From: Symsagittifera roscoffensis
Lineage: Eukaryota; Xenacoelomorpha; Acoela; Convolutidae
Assembly: GCF_963678635.1 (NCBI RefSeq)
Contig: NC_087068.1
Span: forward strand, 24,120,697 to 24,184,696
DNA: 64,000 nucleotides
Reading direction: 5' to 3'
Position 1 is the first letter of the stretch. Each line of letters opens with the position of its first letter. Below, one piece after another: positions 12,467-26,700 of the stretch. The position numbers and the translations under genes were made by a program. The notes below the pieces were generated by a model. It did no database searches. It was given only the letters and a program-made list of their open reading frames with translations, and was not told the origin of the DNA.

Positions 12467-15400
12467 TCAGAAAATTGTCTGTTTTAAAAAAAAATCGGTA
12501 TATTTTTAAATTTTAGTGTAGTTTCGAACGAGTAGAGCGATCGAGATTTTTGAGAAAGGGGTTAATATAATTTGTTATTACAAAAAATGTATTGTGCAAA
12601 AAATAGAAAATAGAAAAAAAATTAGATAGTTTTTGTTTTTAATTTTCTCCCGTTTATTTCTGTTATTCATTTTTTGAGGAAAAATGATAGCGATTATGTA
12701 TAATTTACTAAGTTTCTATCTATCTATTTTCTCATCACACTGTGACATTCAAGTTTCGCGGAAATTTCTCAAAATAAATTTAGATATGGTCTTCAATAAA
12801 AGTTTTGCCAAAATGTGTTGAAAATTCTATTAAAAATTTGTTTTGCGCCAGAAAATAGGAAATTTTTAAGAAGCAGTTAGTCTTGAGAGTAAGCGGTAGA
12901 GAATGATAATTTTACTTAAGCAAAAGACTCTCAAAGAATAAAAAAGAGACACAAAATCTGATCACGCTTCAACCTTTAGAACATTTCAATATTGGGTTTC
13001 ATGTTAAGAAAAACTCGAATAGGAAACAAACATTGAGCTAATTTTGATTCTTTGTTCTCAAATTTCCACTCTTGCCATGTCTGTTTTGTTGTTGACAATT
13101 CATCAAAAAGCATCTACAAATTATAGAGGCTATAAACAATACTGCCAATTGAAAAACAGCCGCAGTAGGTGACTAAAACAAAGACTGCCACTGTAAAAAG
13201 AGAATTAGAAACGGGAGCCTATTAAAGAGGGAGGGAAGAAAAGGGAAATGATGGGAGGGAGTGATTATGATGAGTGAATAAAAAACAAACAAAAACAAAC
13301 AAATAAACAGAACAGGAGGAGGGTTCTGCGACTCAAAAAGCGAGTCGAGGGAGAAAATAGAAACTCAACAGGAAACCAAAAAAGAAGATTCGTTCTCTGC
13401 CATTTGATTAGTTTCAATTTAGGCTCTGCTGATGATAATTTAATGTAACCTAAAGCTATTCAGTTACCCTAATTCTATTACCATTTCAATACCAGCCAAA
13501 CGACACCATGCTTTGTTTTTGTTTTTGTTTATTTAATTAGTGGATGCTTAAATGACCGTACACACTAACAAAACAGAAAAACAAGCAGCAATGAATGGTA
13601 AGATAGCAGATATTGTTTTCTTCAGAATGAACAGTATGGAAACTGTAAGATTTCTTTATATTACTGAGTTTTCAATGTGATTATTTTTGTTACTCTTCTA
13701 GTCACATATTACTTTTATGGGTACTTTTTTGGTGTTTCGTTTGTACGACTATAAATTGAGGGCTTTCTGATATTACTATGAATATTATGAAAAATTTTTT
13801 TATGAATATAACTGATGTATGTGTTTGCCATTTCGCCCTTTTTGAATTTTTGAAACTAGGTTTCTCCCTCAGAAAAATTAGAAAAACTGAGCAAATCTAA
13901 TTGAAAATTAGCCATTAAGGTTTGAAGCAGTTTTCAACAAAAAATCAAATTTGTATAATTTTTGTTTATTTTTTAAATCAAAATCATGGTTTCTTCACCT
14001 TCAAGTTTTTGAAAATGGCTCATGTCATCAAAATAGCTGACTATGTCTTGGTGAGTCAATCAATTGTTCTGCCGGCGAATTTGTATTAAAGTTGTTTTGC
14101 TAAATTTTTTCAAAGGTTGCGTTTTTGTTTCCCCAGACTAAAAAAAAACCGTTTATAAAACAAAAGCGCTGATCAGAAACATGGTTCACAGATGCATGGT
14201 TTTGTTCATCATTTCAAAAAGTTATGAAGGATTTTGCATGGTAGCTACAAAAAAAACATTTTTTAAAATTGTTTTTAGAAAAATTACGCTACTTTAGTTT
14301 AAATCATCTGTCTATATAGGTTTGATTATTATCATTACTCCAGCCATTGAAAATGAGGAGTAAAAACAAGTATGGGTGTGTTTTTACTGAATTTTTTTCC
14401 ACCAAAATCAAATACTTCAATTATCAAGTAATATATGATATTGAAGTCCTCTCAGTCGTGATGATTTTAAAATTTCCTAAAAGAACTGATATTTTAGGCA
14501 TATTTCGAGCGAATAAGGCAAGCAATTAGGCTTATGATACAGTAAAAAGCTTTAATTTTACGTGAAAACTAAGTGTTACAAAAATCTTTATCAAAAAAAA
14601 AAGCAGCAGAACAATGTATGAAAATTTTTTACTTTTTATTTTTTTTCCATTCTATTTGTTTCTTGAAATAAACTGTTGTCAAATATGCCTAAGTTTTGTG
14701 TACTATCAAGCATGCCCAAGCTTTGAGCTGACGTTTAGACGTTTTCAGCACCCAACGCACACAGTTTGAAGAAAAATTTATTTTTTTGGTCTTTTTAATT
14801 ATTGTGGTCGGATCTCAACAAATGGCTATCTTTTAAAAAAATTCTAACCGCTTTGAGATATTCAGCATTTGATACTTTAGTCTGGTGTTCATTGCGTTTG
14901 TTTTGGTCCGCGTTGAAGTATTATTGGCAAATTCTCTAAACGCAAGAAGAACCCAAATTGATTATATCAACCCCATCTCATCATTCCTACTTATCGAAGT
15001 TTTTTCAATCAACTTTAAATCAATTACACTTTTTTAAAACTTTTTTTTCCATTAATTAGCTTCAATTTTTTTCTCACGACTCAAAAAAAACATAGAACAA
15101 AAAAAAGAAAATTTTAGAGTTTTTTTTTTCAAAGTATTTTTCCTGGTTTACTAAACACAGGCATCCAGTGAGTGTTCTAACATTTATTGCAAAAAAGTGT
15201 TGTGGTTGTGTTTTGATAATTGAACTGCCCAGCAACAGAATACACACTTTTGATTACGTTTTTTAAAACGACGAGCACAAATTTTTACTGACTGTCAAAG
15301 AAAGAAAGTTTTATTAGGTGATATTTGTTCTTCATTTTATTGATTTTTTAAGTTTGACCATTTTTAATGATTTTTTAAGCTTTTATGAAGGTGGTCAGAC

Positions 15401-15901
15401 TATTTTTGCTACTTGAAAAGCAACTGGCTATCCTTTTTCTAGTTTGGAAGTTGCTAATTAGGTCATTTTTGACTAAATAAGCAGAGAAAAAGTTTGTTTT
15501 AATATAGTGTAAATGGCGAAATAATCTGGGCCAGACGAGCTATTTGAATTAAGTGTAATTATTTCATTTCAGACTTTTCATTGTATCAGCTTTGCATTGA
15601 TTTAAACATTCTTGTTCTTAATAAAGATGGAACTGGTTTGAAAATTTTTGAATTAAGTTAATTTTAGAACTCGTAACACAACTAAATCAAGTTTAAATGT
15701 CATGAAAAAGTTTTGCTCAACTCCTTTACACAAAAAATGCAATAATTTCATTTCATATGGTCTGATACTCTGCAAAAATTTTGTTATCAAATATTTTGAA
15801 ATCCGCTCTAATTATACAATAGAATTGCGGTTTGCAGAAAAATCAAAACCTTGATTGCCAGTAGAAAACGGAATAAAGTAACGGAATATTTGTGCTCGGG
15901 G
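12467..15901. other. No gene seen
   Basis: AT-rich, with long A and T runs. No supported exon, RNA gene or repeat family member. Confidence 0.5.
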
Positions 15902-16388
15902 TGGGTTTTTTTTCCTTCAGACAAATTTCGACTTTTTAACTAGCCATTTTTAACGGATTTTTACATCATTCGAAAGGTATTGTTGTCCTGAGCTCAAATT
16001 TGAAAAGATATTTTACCTGTGATCAGTTTTCGTAAAGTTATGGGGGTTTAAAGGTTGCCATTTTGGCCAATTTGGGACAGTTAACGCGCGATATATTTCG
16101 CGCTATTAACGAGTAAGCGGAGCTTTAATCCGCATTAGAAATCGTTCCAAATTGGTTGAAAGAAGCTTGTTTGCCATAATTGATTTTTTACAAGGAACGA
16201 AATCTATCTTTTTTATACTTTATATTGCGTGTGGGGGATGATTTTCATAAAAAATTTCAAATTTTAGAAAAATTTTTTTTTCATATTATCTTATTTTATT
16301 TAAATTTTTTAATGTTATTACTGCTGCTCTATAAACCGTAAACGGCAGTCGGAACATTCAGGGCTTGGCCCTGATACGAGCAGTCTTG
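15902..16388 (+). repeat. Dispersed repeat family B, copy 2
   Basis: It starts near gtgggttttttttccttcagacaaatttcgac...aactagcc, which is also present upstream of copy 3 at about 46,010. It then shows agttaacgcgcgatatatttcgcgc and gttccaaattgg, and ends ggcagtcggaacattcaggg, then cttggccctgatacgagcagtc. It is non-coding, and its ends are not bounded by an obvious target duplication. Confidence 0.55.
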
Positions 16389-19300
16389 TTTTGTTTTCTT
16401 TGTAATTTTTTATTTAATTTTCTTAAGTTATAGGAAGAACTCTAAGCATGGGCGCTTAACGCAAAAACTCAGCGCTACCAATTTTAATGCCCTGCTGTCC
16501 AAAATAAATTGCTTAGTTGGAAGTCAAAATCGTTTCTTTTCATTATTTGTAGTTGTTTTTGTTGAAATGGGTTGCGCGTTTTTTAAAAATTTGTTACTGA
16601 TCAAGTTTTATAATATGCAATGAAACATATATTCAAAGGGTATTTTTTTATTCTGGCTAATTTAGACTATACAAGTTAACATTTTTCAATGAAGCATCCT
16701 CTTGAAGATAAAGATTCTCTGATATCGAATGTAAAAAAAAGACCCAAGTTTACAGAACTTAAAATTTTGGTTGTTGAGGATATGAACAAACAAAGTTCAA
16801 CTTTATAGTTCAATAGACTTTTCTTCGTCAAAAAAATATTCGAGAATAATTAAATGTCATCAGAATATTCAAGGTTTTTGCCCTAATACAAGCATTTGTC
16901 AAACACAGTCTAGTCTGTTCATAACATTTATTTTTAAAAATTCCTTTTATACTTAATTCAGCTAGAGTAACTTATACGTTATACATCATGGAAGTTCTGT
17001 TCCCCAAAAAACACCACTTGCAAGTGTATAGAAAAAATTGAACAAATGCGCGCATTAGATTGTGCAAGTTAGAATTTTCTAAGCTTCTATAAATTTACAA
17101 AAAAAATCAGGTATGAGGTGAAAATTTTTTAAAATTTTAAAGATTATTTCCAATGTGGTATGAAACTTTGAAACGGAGAAACAATCATAATTTTCTCCTG
17201 AGCATAAACGACATGAAAACTTCTGTTGTTTTTTCTATTAAAACCAACGTTGGGGTTAATTTTTGTTAACATGCTCGTTGATCGTAACAAACGTTGGCGG
17301 AAGCTTATGACTGGCTCATTCATTTATTGCTACCACTGTTTTGCAACGCACTCAAACAAAAAATGGTTTAATCATCATTATATGCCAATGTTTACTGCGG
17401 AATTGTACTAATCTGGACTGTTTATCGGAGTCGAGATAGAGCAACCCAAATTATCGTTCAGTTGGTCCAAATTATTAGCTCTGAACAAACTCGAATCAAA
17501 CGTGATATCATTTTCATTTCACTTCTGCGAGATATGTTTGCGATATGGGATCGGCTTCTCGATTCACGCTCTGCTCCTATAAGACCCTGTTATCAAAAAA
17601 GACTTCAGAATATCTATCAATTCATTAATTTTAAGTCAATTTAAGAAATTTTTGAGCTTTTCCCTAACTTTCAGCCGATTGAGTTTTTTTTGGAAATTCT
17701 TAAGCTAATTTTTATGCTATTTGATCGATATGCTATATATCGCGCTCAGCTCTTTGTGAGATCAGATTCGCAATCGTTTGATTGTTGCGATTGCTATCTG
17801 CATGTGATGATGTAAACATTTAGTTTGTTTGGACCCTACTATGTGGTTTGTGCGTTTATTGGTATAGTTGATAAACACCACCATACACATAAGATATACG
17901 TGAAATATCTCAAATGAGTCGGTTAATCTAAGAGTGTAGATGGTTTTGTTTACGTTTAATATAATTGTGTTTTGTAGTTTCAGTGGTCGCTTATCAACAT
18001 TATGGTTAGAAGGTCCTCCTCTTTTAAAATCAATCTATCTGTATTTCTTCATCTATCAGTGGCGCTACTAGTTCCACAAACAATATCTTTGTTTGCTTCT
18101 TTCTGGCCTTTTCCGACCTTTCACTATACTCAAATCTCGCACACAATCTTATATATAACTATCAACACCTGTAATCAGTTTAATCGACGATATAAGCTCG
18201 CCTCATGAAGATCTTCATCCGTTTCGTAAATATTGACTTGTTTTTGCGCCTAAGTTTGTATTTTATGTTGCTCGAAGAAGACATCTGAGGTGTCGAAGAT
18301 AATCAGGTTTGTATATCAGAGTTTTTTTCACTTAAACAAATTTTTTGAAAATGTGAAAAAATGAGAAACAGCATATTTTTGGCATTTTCAATCAATATTT
18401 TTTTCGTTGATTTTGTTTGCTTTCTTATGAATTTGCCTTTTTCATAGTTTGCAAAATTTCGAAGAATATTTCAGGATATTTTTGGTGTCTAGAAAAATTT
18501 GGTCACTAAAAAAGTGAAAGAAATATGAAAATTGATTTCGAAATTTGTAGCTTGTTTTTCCACCAAATTACCACGTATTTTCGAGCGAAGTCACATTGCA
18601 TATTGAGGGAGGACTAAATAATTACAGTTTGAGCCTTGTCCACAATTGATGGGACCAAATAGTTCAACTCAATTGAAATTGCAAGGATTTTTTGCGATAA
18701 ACTTCGTTGCTCTGAAATAGCTTGCGCTTACACCGTGAGTAACATTGACAATTTTGCAAAAGTACACATAAATAATATCAAAGTTTTGGCCAAATTGGCA
18801 ACACTCGAATCCCCGAAATTTACAATGATGGCTTCTGGCAAAATGCCTCGTAATTTCTGGTTGCGTAATTTTTGAGTTTTGAGGACCTCAAATTTGATCA
18901 TGTAAAAACATGTTTAATAGTTTGATGCATTTTCAGAACTGCTAAATACAATATTTTATACGAAATTTTGTATGATCAGCTCAAAGCAGATTTATTTTTC
19001 ACGCTCAACATCATTTTTTTCAGGAACACAAGGTTTTCATGTGGTGCTTGGTGCAAAAATGAAAACAAGGATAGCCGTTTACTTTGCAATTAGCACAGAA
19101 TGTTTTGACCAAAAATTACAAAAAAAATCAAATTAGTGTTGTTGTTTTCAAAACTACTAGAATAACAAAAATCATAAAAAATCAAGAAAAAAATTCAAAA
19201 ACTTTATCGAATTTTTCGACATGCAGAATTGTTCAGAATTATGACGCTTCAAAATTGGCGTTAAAAAAATTAAAAACTATTTTTAAATCTGTTTAATTCG

Positions 19301-20148
19301 TGGGAAATTTTTTTTTTAGATTTCGCTAGATTCACGATCAAAAATTTGTAAGATGATATAGTGTTCGACCCATTTCAGAGATTTTTTGTGATTGCTTGGA
19401 AAAATAAAACACGCCGAGTTAAAAAACTTTACACCAATTTCAATGGTAGGAACGTAAAACATTTAAAATCAAAAGCAAGGTTTGATTATGGCTGGCAGAA
19501 GTTTTTCAAGTTGTTTGACAAATCTGATTTTTGAAATAAATTTTTAAGTAGAACCGTTCCCTAGTAGTTCTTCAAATCTAAAATTATTTAATCTGTCAAA
19601 AATGAAATTAGTTGATAGTTTAATTTTTCAACTTTTATCGAATCATAGTAGGTTAACTTCCCGGGGAGTCAGTTTTTTTTCTCAAATAATTTTTTCATCA
19701 GCAGCAGTTTTTCAACAGTTTTTCTATCATCAGTTTTTATTAACAGATGTTGGTATGTAATCTTAATTTAAAAATACTCTGTCTAAATGTTTTTCGTAAA
19801 ATGCAGGGTTTCATTTTTGCCATTTTGGTCAGTTCGAACAAATATTGAGGACCTGTTTTTAGGAAGTTAAAAGTTTTTCCAAATTAAAAGCGCTATCGGT
19901 GTTACTAGATGCAAAACTTTTTATCACTTGGCCTGGCGATTGTTTTCAATTAAATTAAAAATAAATTTCATAGCAGAAATTTTCTACCAAATAGAAGTTT
20001 AAAACATCCAAAATTTTAACTGATTTTTTTTGCCAGTAAAAACAATGTGAAAATGGGTAAAGATCAAAAACAAGGCATCGGACAAATTTTAGCTTGTTTT
20101 TGCTGGCAGAAAAAAAACTGATTTGAGTTAGTGATAAATTGTCTGTGG
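16389..20148. other. Non-coding stretch with one repeat fragment
   Basis: A short fragment of family B (tcagaatattcaaggtttttgccctaatac, about 16,853-16,900) is the only recognisable item. Open frames of 60-70 codons at 17,226, 17,462, 18,002 and 19,084 show no domain. Confidence 0.5.
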
Positions 20149-20473
20149 CAAGGGCAGATCTAGAGTTTTCTTGATTTACCAAAAAAAGTCGTTTTTTTTT
20201 CGGCTTGCTTTTTTCGTCTTTTTTTAGGTCGACCAAATTTATTTTCCAAACTCTGCCGACTCACTGTAAAATTCCAATCTTGACCCAACTTTCAGCGTCA
20301 CAGGCGGATTTTGGGAGGTTTTAACCAAAAAAAATTAGCGTTAACCCCTCAAAAATAGCATAAATCTGCTCCAAATGCGCCTTTAGAAAAATATTAGGGT
20401 CGGTCGGTCAAAAATTGAAACCCTGAGGGGAAGAGTATCCGCCCATCTCCACCCCTCTCCCTAAATCTGCTTC
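20149..20473 (-). repeat. hAT-like MITE, diverged copy
   Basis: Its left end is CAAGGGCAGATCTAGAG and its right end contains ccctaaatctgcttcttc, decayed inverted repeats of the family end. The interior order (ggtcgaccaaattt, cagcgtcacaggc, gcgttaacccctcaaaaatag, ttagggtcggtcggtcaaaaattg) matches the inverted copy at 10,685-11,086. The open frame on the - strand beginning at 20,236 overlaps it and is not a gene. Confidence 0.6.
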
Positions 20474-22187
20474 TTCACATTTTTGGTTTAGTGTGACACT
20501 AAAGAAGTTTTTGACCGATCGAAAGCGCCGATGGGTCAAAAACAAATGTAACATAATGCCAAATGGGGAACAGTTTGAGTCCAATAAGTCCTAATAAGTA
20601 ACTAACAAGTCCAATTTTTGAAAAAAATGGGCACACTTTCTCAATTTTTTTCTCGATGGAACGATGATTTTGAACTTATCCGGCAGTTTTTGGTTGGTGG
20701 TGGTGGTGGTAGTGGGCGTAAAAAAATATCAAAAAACACCGCTAAAAATTGTGGAACATAAGAAGACCATACTACGTCATAAAAATTTTACTAGACATGT
20801 CTCAGAGAAAAATAAATATCAGAACAAACATGTATATCACTGAATATCAGGGCGGTCAATCCCCTTTTTTGTTTTTTTTATTGCTTAATAGTTAGTTTTA
20901 AAAAACTCGATATTGTATTTTATATTTTTTAAATTGATGCTGCCAGGAATTGTTTTGATGCGATTTCTGTGGTTATAAGTCAATCAGTAAACATATTTAT
21001 GGCGCCAACTTTATAACAACTAAATTGTTTTCTGCTGGCATGTGTAGATTTAAGTTGGTAACTTTTGTTGACTCTTTTTATGTTTGTATTATTTTTTCAA
21101 TTTTCTTTCTGCTTCTTACAGCAGATGTTTTATTTGACTGAAGTTTGTGTTGTTTATGTTTTTTTTCTTTTCTCCCTCTTAACTTTGCCGAACAACTGAA
21201 TGCGATATCACACAAACTTAAATTGTATGGATTAAAAAACAGTTCAGGAATAATAATAAAAAAAAAACAATTAAAAACCAAAAACACAATAGTTTTGGCA
21301 ATTGTTTGTTACATTCAATGCAATTTACAAGATAAGTTTACAGCAAGTGAGTATGTCTCCTCTATTAGTTTTTTGTGAGTTTTTGGAGTTAAAACAGTGG
21401 AAAGTTGCTATCCACAATCGTGTTTTGGAAAAGGGGCTGTGACAAAGAGTACTTAATTTGGGATCAAAACAACATTCCCCCAAATCAGTTTCGGGGAAAG
21501 GTCTTAATTTGGTGGGCATTTTACCCTATCAAAATTCTCTAATGTCATGGATTCACTGCACGGAAACACTTTTTTTACTTGTAGCGCACATAGAATTGAA
21601 AAAGTGTTTTTTATTGGGAAGCTCAGTTTGGAGCTTTTACAAAAATCGACCAAATTTTTGATTCTTTTAAAAATGAGCCGCCTCTACTAAACCCTAGATT
21701 TGAGCCCGACAATATGGTATTGTTTATACCCATAAGCTTTTCTCTACTTGCTAGTATTATTGTGGAAATTTCAATTTTGCTCCTTATTTTGATTTTCAGA
21801 GGCAAATTAGATTTATTTGTGGTCGATTCTTAATATCTTGTTTACTTTATGGCTCTCTAAGACCAAAACAAAAACTAAGCTAAGTCAAAATTGTCGCCAT
21901 TTGTTTGCTATTATTTATCCTTTTTATTACTTTGTTTTCTTCAACCCTTCATTCAAAATTTCTAATGAAATCCATGGCTCAATAAATTAACTAGATTATT
22001 ATATACTCTACCTCCATATTTAACTTTTTCATTTTTTATCAGGTTTAAACCTAATTTTTTGGAAGTTTATAATCAATAGACGAAAAGATGAATGGCTTAA
22101 TTGGCTATTTTTCCGTGAAGATTTTCTCATCAAGACTTAAGTGTAAACAATCAAAGCCTAATTTTCAAAATTAGAGTCCTTTCAGCT
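20474..22187. other. No gene seen
   Basis: AT-rich, with a short (TGG)n run near 20,695-20,715. No supported exon. Confidence 0.5.
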
Positions 22188-22195
22188 GCAAATAT

Positions 22196-22649
22196 GGGGT
22201 CTAGGACAACAAGCCGACGGGACTTCAAGCCGAAGGGACTTCAGGCCGAAATTTAAACTTTACAAGCACCTCAAATTACAATTTTTTCATCTGTAAAACG
22301 TTGCTTTTCAAAATTTCAGGCAAGTTTAGTCCATAATAAGCGTTATTCATGACAATGAATCACTTAGGATTGACATTCGTTAATAATTTCAGACGGTTTT
22401 TGAAATGCATAAATTATAAACAAGAAAATTGCCTTCAAACCGTGTTTTTTATTTCAAATTTCCTAAACATCATTTGGAGGCCTAAATTTTATGACGAATA
22501 ATTACTGAAATAAGATCATAAAAGTAGGAAATTCTTTAAAAAGGTTTTCAAATTAATCCTAGTTCATCACTTTATGAGAAAATTTTCGGCTTGAAGTCCC
22601 TAATTTTACGATTGGGCTTGAAGTCCCGTCGGCTTGATGTCCGACACCC
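22196..22649. mobile_element. 454-bp MITE with 8-bp target duplication
   Basis: Both ends carry the same sequence in inverted orientation. The left end reads GGGGTCTAGGACAACAAGCC then GACGGGACTTCAAGCC. The reverse complement of the right end reads GGGTGTCGGACATCAAGCC then GACGGGACTTCAAGCC, followed by a shared gggacttcaagccgaaa block. The element is bounded on each side by GCAAATAT (22,188-22,195 and 22,650-22,657), a perfect 8-bp direct repeat of the hAT size. The interior is AT-rich and non-coding. Confidence 0.85.
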
Positions 22650-22657
22650 GCAAATAT

Positions 22658-23375
22658 GATGGTTTTGTTTACTTAGGTTTTCTAAAGCGATTGTTGTTAA
22701 TGATACTTTGAGCGCCGATTTAAGTTTTCCCGCTTTATAAATCATGTTTTTGTTTTTTATTTAGCTTGATGACTAATTACAGAAAATTGATCAACGATCA
22801 TCGCTTTTTTATTTCATTCGTTTAAATTCAGTTTATTGTTGCTTACGTGAATGAAAATTCTGTTCAGGAGCTCGAAACGCAAATAAACAGATTTATTGAA
22901 AAAATATTCATTTCTTAGCGGATTGTTGACCAATTGTCAACAACCTGACGAAGCCTTTATCTACAATAAACAATTCTCTAGCAAACAAAAATCAACAAAT
23001 GTGCAAATTGGGGGCTTTCTGCAAATAAACAGCTTTTTGATTCAATTTTCCCTTATTCCCTTAACGAGATTGCTGAATTTTTAGATATTTTTTTTTTACC
23101 AAAGAAACTGATATTTCCCTGCAACTAAAAGGAATTTTGCAGCCATCCAATCAAAATTTTGGTGCAATTTCCATTTCTCACCTGGCTTCTGGACTAGCCC
23201 AATGATTACATTCTGAATTCACATATTTCTCTTTTAAAGGCCAACAAATCAATCCGAAAACGAATTAAATTGGATTTTAATTCATTGATTTATTTTCCAA
23301 ATTTTGCAGTAACTTTGTAATTTACTCGTACCATTTTTGCTTACTTTAGTAAAAATCAGTACGTCATTCTTTTAG
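22658..23375. other. Upstream flank of the first FoxP coding exon
   Basis: No repeat recognised. The stretch ends in acgtcattcttttag, a plausible splice acceptor (AG at 23,374-23,375) ahead of the exon carrying the FoxP start codon. Confidence 0.4.
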
Positions 23376-23439
23376 ATAATCAACTGCTATCGAGTTATTG
23401 AAAGTCAAAACATCAAATCGAGGAAAACTTCAGACCGTG

Positions 23440-23743
23440 ATGCAAAACACACCGATGGATTTCGCGGCTTGCGCTGCGGCGGCGCTTGCCGCAAATACTT
23501 CCCCTATCAACTTATTTCACCAGCAACTTTTGCACCAAATCCAAGCTAACCAGCGAAACTTTTTCCAACAAAATGGGGGCAAGCAAACTGGTTGTGGTGG
23601 TGTGAACAACAGTAGTTCAGGAGGCGTGACCTCAGCCCAACTGACCCCTCCCCTTTTCAGCGCGTCGAGTGTGGCGACAACTTCATCAAGTGCCTCGTCG
23701 CCTGTAACGTCCAGCAACCCGATGGTGGAAAATTTGTTCGGCG
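23440..23743 (+). CDS. FoxP: FoxP coding exon 1
   Basis: Encodes residues 1-101 plus one base. After MQNTPMDF comes an alanine stretch, then [15 protein letters not shown], which resembles the glutamine-rich N-terminal helix of FoxP proteins (but without a long polyQ tract), then a serine/threonine-rich segment. The donor is gcg then GTTAGT at 23,744. The exon probably begins upstream at 23,376 with a short 5' UTR. The start codon context at 23,440 is weak, so translation from 23,455 (M6) cannot be excluded. Confidence 0.85.
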
Positions 23744-26700
23744 GTTAGTTTTTTAAGGTCGTAGATTACTTATTGAGCTAAATGGCGTTAAAGTTTCGCT
23801 GTAATTTTTAAATTAACCATTCGAATAAAACATTTTGGTGCTTTCAATTACAAATTTATGCATTTTTTCAACTATGGTTTCATCATTTACCGTATATAAA
23901 AAAAAATATCCTTGTTATAAATATTTGTATAGAAGAAAAAACGTTTTTCTAAACTTCTTTTCTTGATTTTTTGCGTTTCTTCTGATAGTTTTTTTTTAAT
24001 TTGGCATCAAGAAAATATTAAAATTGTTGATAAAATATGGAAATTTGTTAATTTAAGGCTGCAAATTAGGAAGAATTTTTTTGTTATGAAACATTTGAAA
24101 AATTTTGAAGAAATTGAAACAAATTTATGTAACCTACAATAATAAATGAATTGATCGTAATTGATTATTATTTTTGTGAAAAAAAAACTCTTCATTTTAT
24201 GTGATGAATACTGGACTGTTAATGACACTGTGACTTATGTTTTAGTGGGTGCCTTTGGAGCAGCCGGGGGTGGATCTTTCAACAAAGCAGGCGGGGGCTT
24301 AATGCTGCCCCACCCGGCCATGATGCAAGCAGCACAACAGCACCATACCCACCTCCACCCTCTGCCCTTTCTAGCCAGTGCAGCGGCGGCGAATGACCTC
24401 ATGTTGCCAGCAGCCGCCACTGCCGCCGCTTTCTTGCCCAAACTCAACCCACTCTCGTCAGTATATGTTTCTCTTCTCATTTAGTTTCTGGTCATGTCTG
24501 TTACCTATGTCAGTTTCATGAATGCTCATTAATTTCCACCCCTCCAAAAACACTAAATTAGCACTACAGTTTTTTATTGAGAGTTCTATCTTTGCTACAT
24601 TCTGATTGAAAGAGGGGATTGCTAAGTAGATCAAAAAAATCCAGTAAAAAGTTCCCTTCACCCTATCCGTTACTGTGAGTTCTTGTCAAAACCATCTTTT
24701 GTAAAAAGCCATTCGAGTCGACCAAATTTTTTTGCTATTTCATGCAGAAAAGTTATCGACAGTTTTGCATATGAAAAACGACATTTTCAACTTTTTCTTA
24801 AAGTCTGCAACATCATTGGCTATTGAGAAAAAGTAGCTCTTTTTCTATTTGTTTGCCTTGGAGTTCTCGAGTGAAGAAACAACATATGTGGTTACTACTG
24901 TTTTGTTTGCTAACGAGCAAAACAAAATAACAATAACAAAAAAGAAGAGAAGTAAATAAAATTAGAAAGGTAACAAGAGAATTTGTGATGAGCTCATCAA
25001 CACCACATAACAACAAACCAAATCCAAATCAACTACTGATAATTCAATCAAAAATGCACATCACCAAGTAAAACCGCGAAAAAAGGCTGATCAACATTCT
25101 CGCTAGATATTTTAATTAAAAATGCGACAGTTGGTAGGCTGCAAAAATAATTTCTCTAGATATTGTTGAGATTATTGTTCACATCACATCACACACGTAG
25201 TATTCTTTTTTCCATTCAAATTTGACTCTCTCAAAGAAAACTCGTAGGGGTCAAGTTTGGTATTATTTAATTAAAAAGCCATATTGGTCGTTTTTTTTGG
25301 GTTCTAAAAAACAATAAAAAACTGTCTCAGTGTCGAGAAAAACTGGTCTGCATTTTTGTTCGTTTTTCAGGCTAAATAAGACAAAATTTGACGAGATGCT
25401 AAACTTCTAAAGTTAGTTGGAAGTTAAGACAATAAAAGCGCTACAATTTCTTTTTCAATTTTTTTTTTCATTTTTCTGAAATCATGTTGCCGGAACATTT
25501 TGTGGTACTTGCAAAACAACTGGGTCTCCTTTTTGATTTTCTTTAGATGATGATTTTTGAAAAAATTTAGCATCAATAAAATATTGCCAGTAAAATTTTT
25601 GACAAAATATGGAAAATTTCCTATTTCAAATTAGGTGGAAAGTTTTGGTTTTTACATGGCTTAAATGAAACATTTAAGAAATTTTTAAGAAATTGTTTCA
25701 TTTTTAATTGAAAGTTGCTGATTTTTGTTGAGATTTTTAGAATATCGAAGCTATGATTGGCTCATTTCAAACCATTTGCCAACCCATTTATGCAAGCTAA
25801 TGGTTTTGTTTTGTTAAGGTGTTTGTTATGGAGCTAAGGGGTTTTTGTTACGGAGTTTAGAAGGCGTTTTTGAAAAACCTCCTAATTTCTCTGAATGAAA
25901 AGTCAAAAAATGTTTGAATTTAAAATTTGTATCAGTATGCGTAAAACTTGCCAGACTATTGTTGCTTGAATACTGCAATGCAAACTCAAATAAGATTGAT
26001 AAAAAATTTTGAGTTAAGATGGTAACGTCGATATACGTATTATTTGGCACTCTCGATCTTGATCTTTATCTATCATTTATTAAGATTTAAGCACTGTTAG
26101 TTACAAAAAGAATAATTGAAAGAAAAACAATGCCATTCTGCATTTGAAAAAAGTATATTTATTTTAATGAAAAAAAAAATTCATTTTAATTCAGTTTTTT
26201 TTTCATCCTACAGCTCGAAAAAATTGGAGAATAGCAATTGTTTTTGCCTATGATGGTTTTTCACTAAAGAAAATTTCTCAAAGAAAACATTGAATGCCAA
26301 ATCATATTTAGATCTTTTCAGTCGTGTTTGTGATTCCAAAGAAAAAGTATAAAAAGAATCTCGAGAAAGTCTGCTTCAACCATTTCCACAATTTGTGCCA
26401 TTTCAGCTGAGAATTAGTAAATAGTCCAAACTAGGAACGCACATCGCTTGCTGTATGTAGGTAACTGAAATCTAGACACAAGTCTTTAAACATGTTTTAA
26501 AAGTAAGTGAATCCAATTTACAAAGTTTTCGTGTTTGACGCAGAAGTAGCTTGTAACGAAATTTTTGTCAGCATTTTAGTTGTGTGGTAGAATCTGGAAC
26601 GATCGAATATAGCAAGTTGTTCTGGATTCCGCAAGAGCGTAGGATTCCTCAAAATTGATTATGTATGTGAAAAACTTTTTTGTTTATGTTATCCGCAAAC

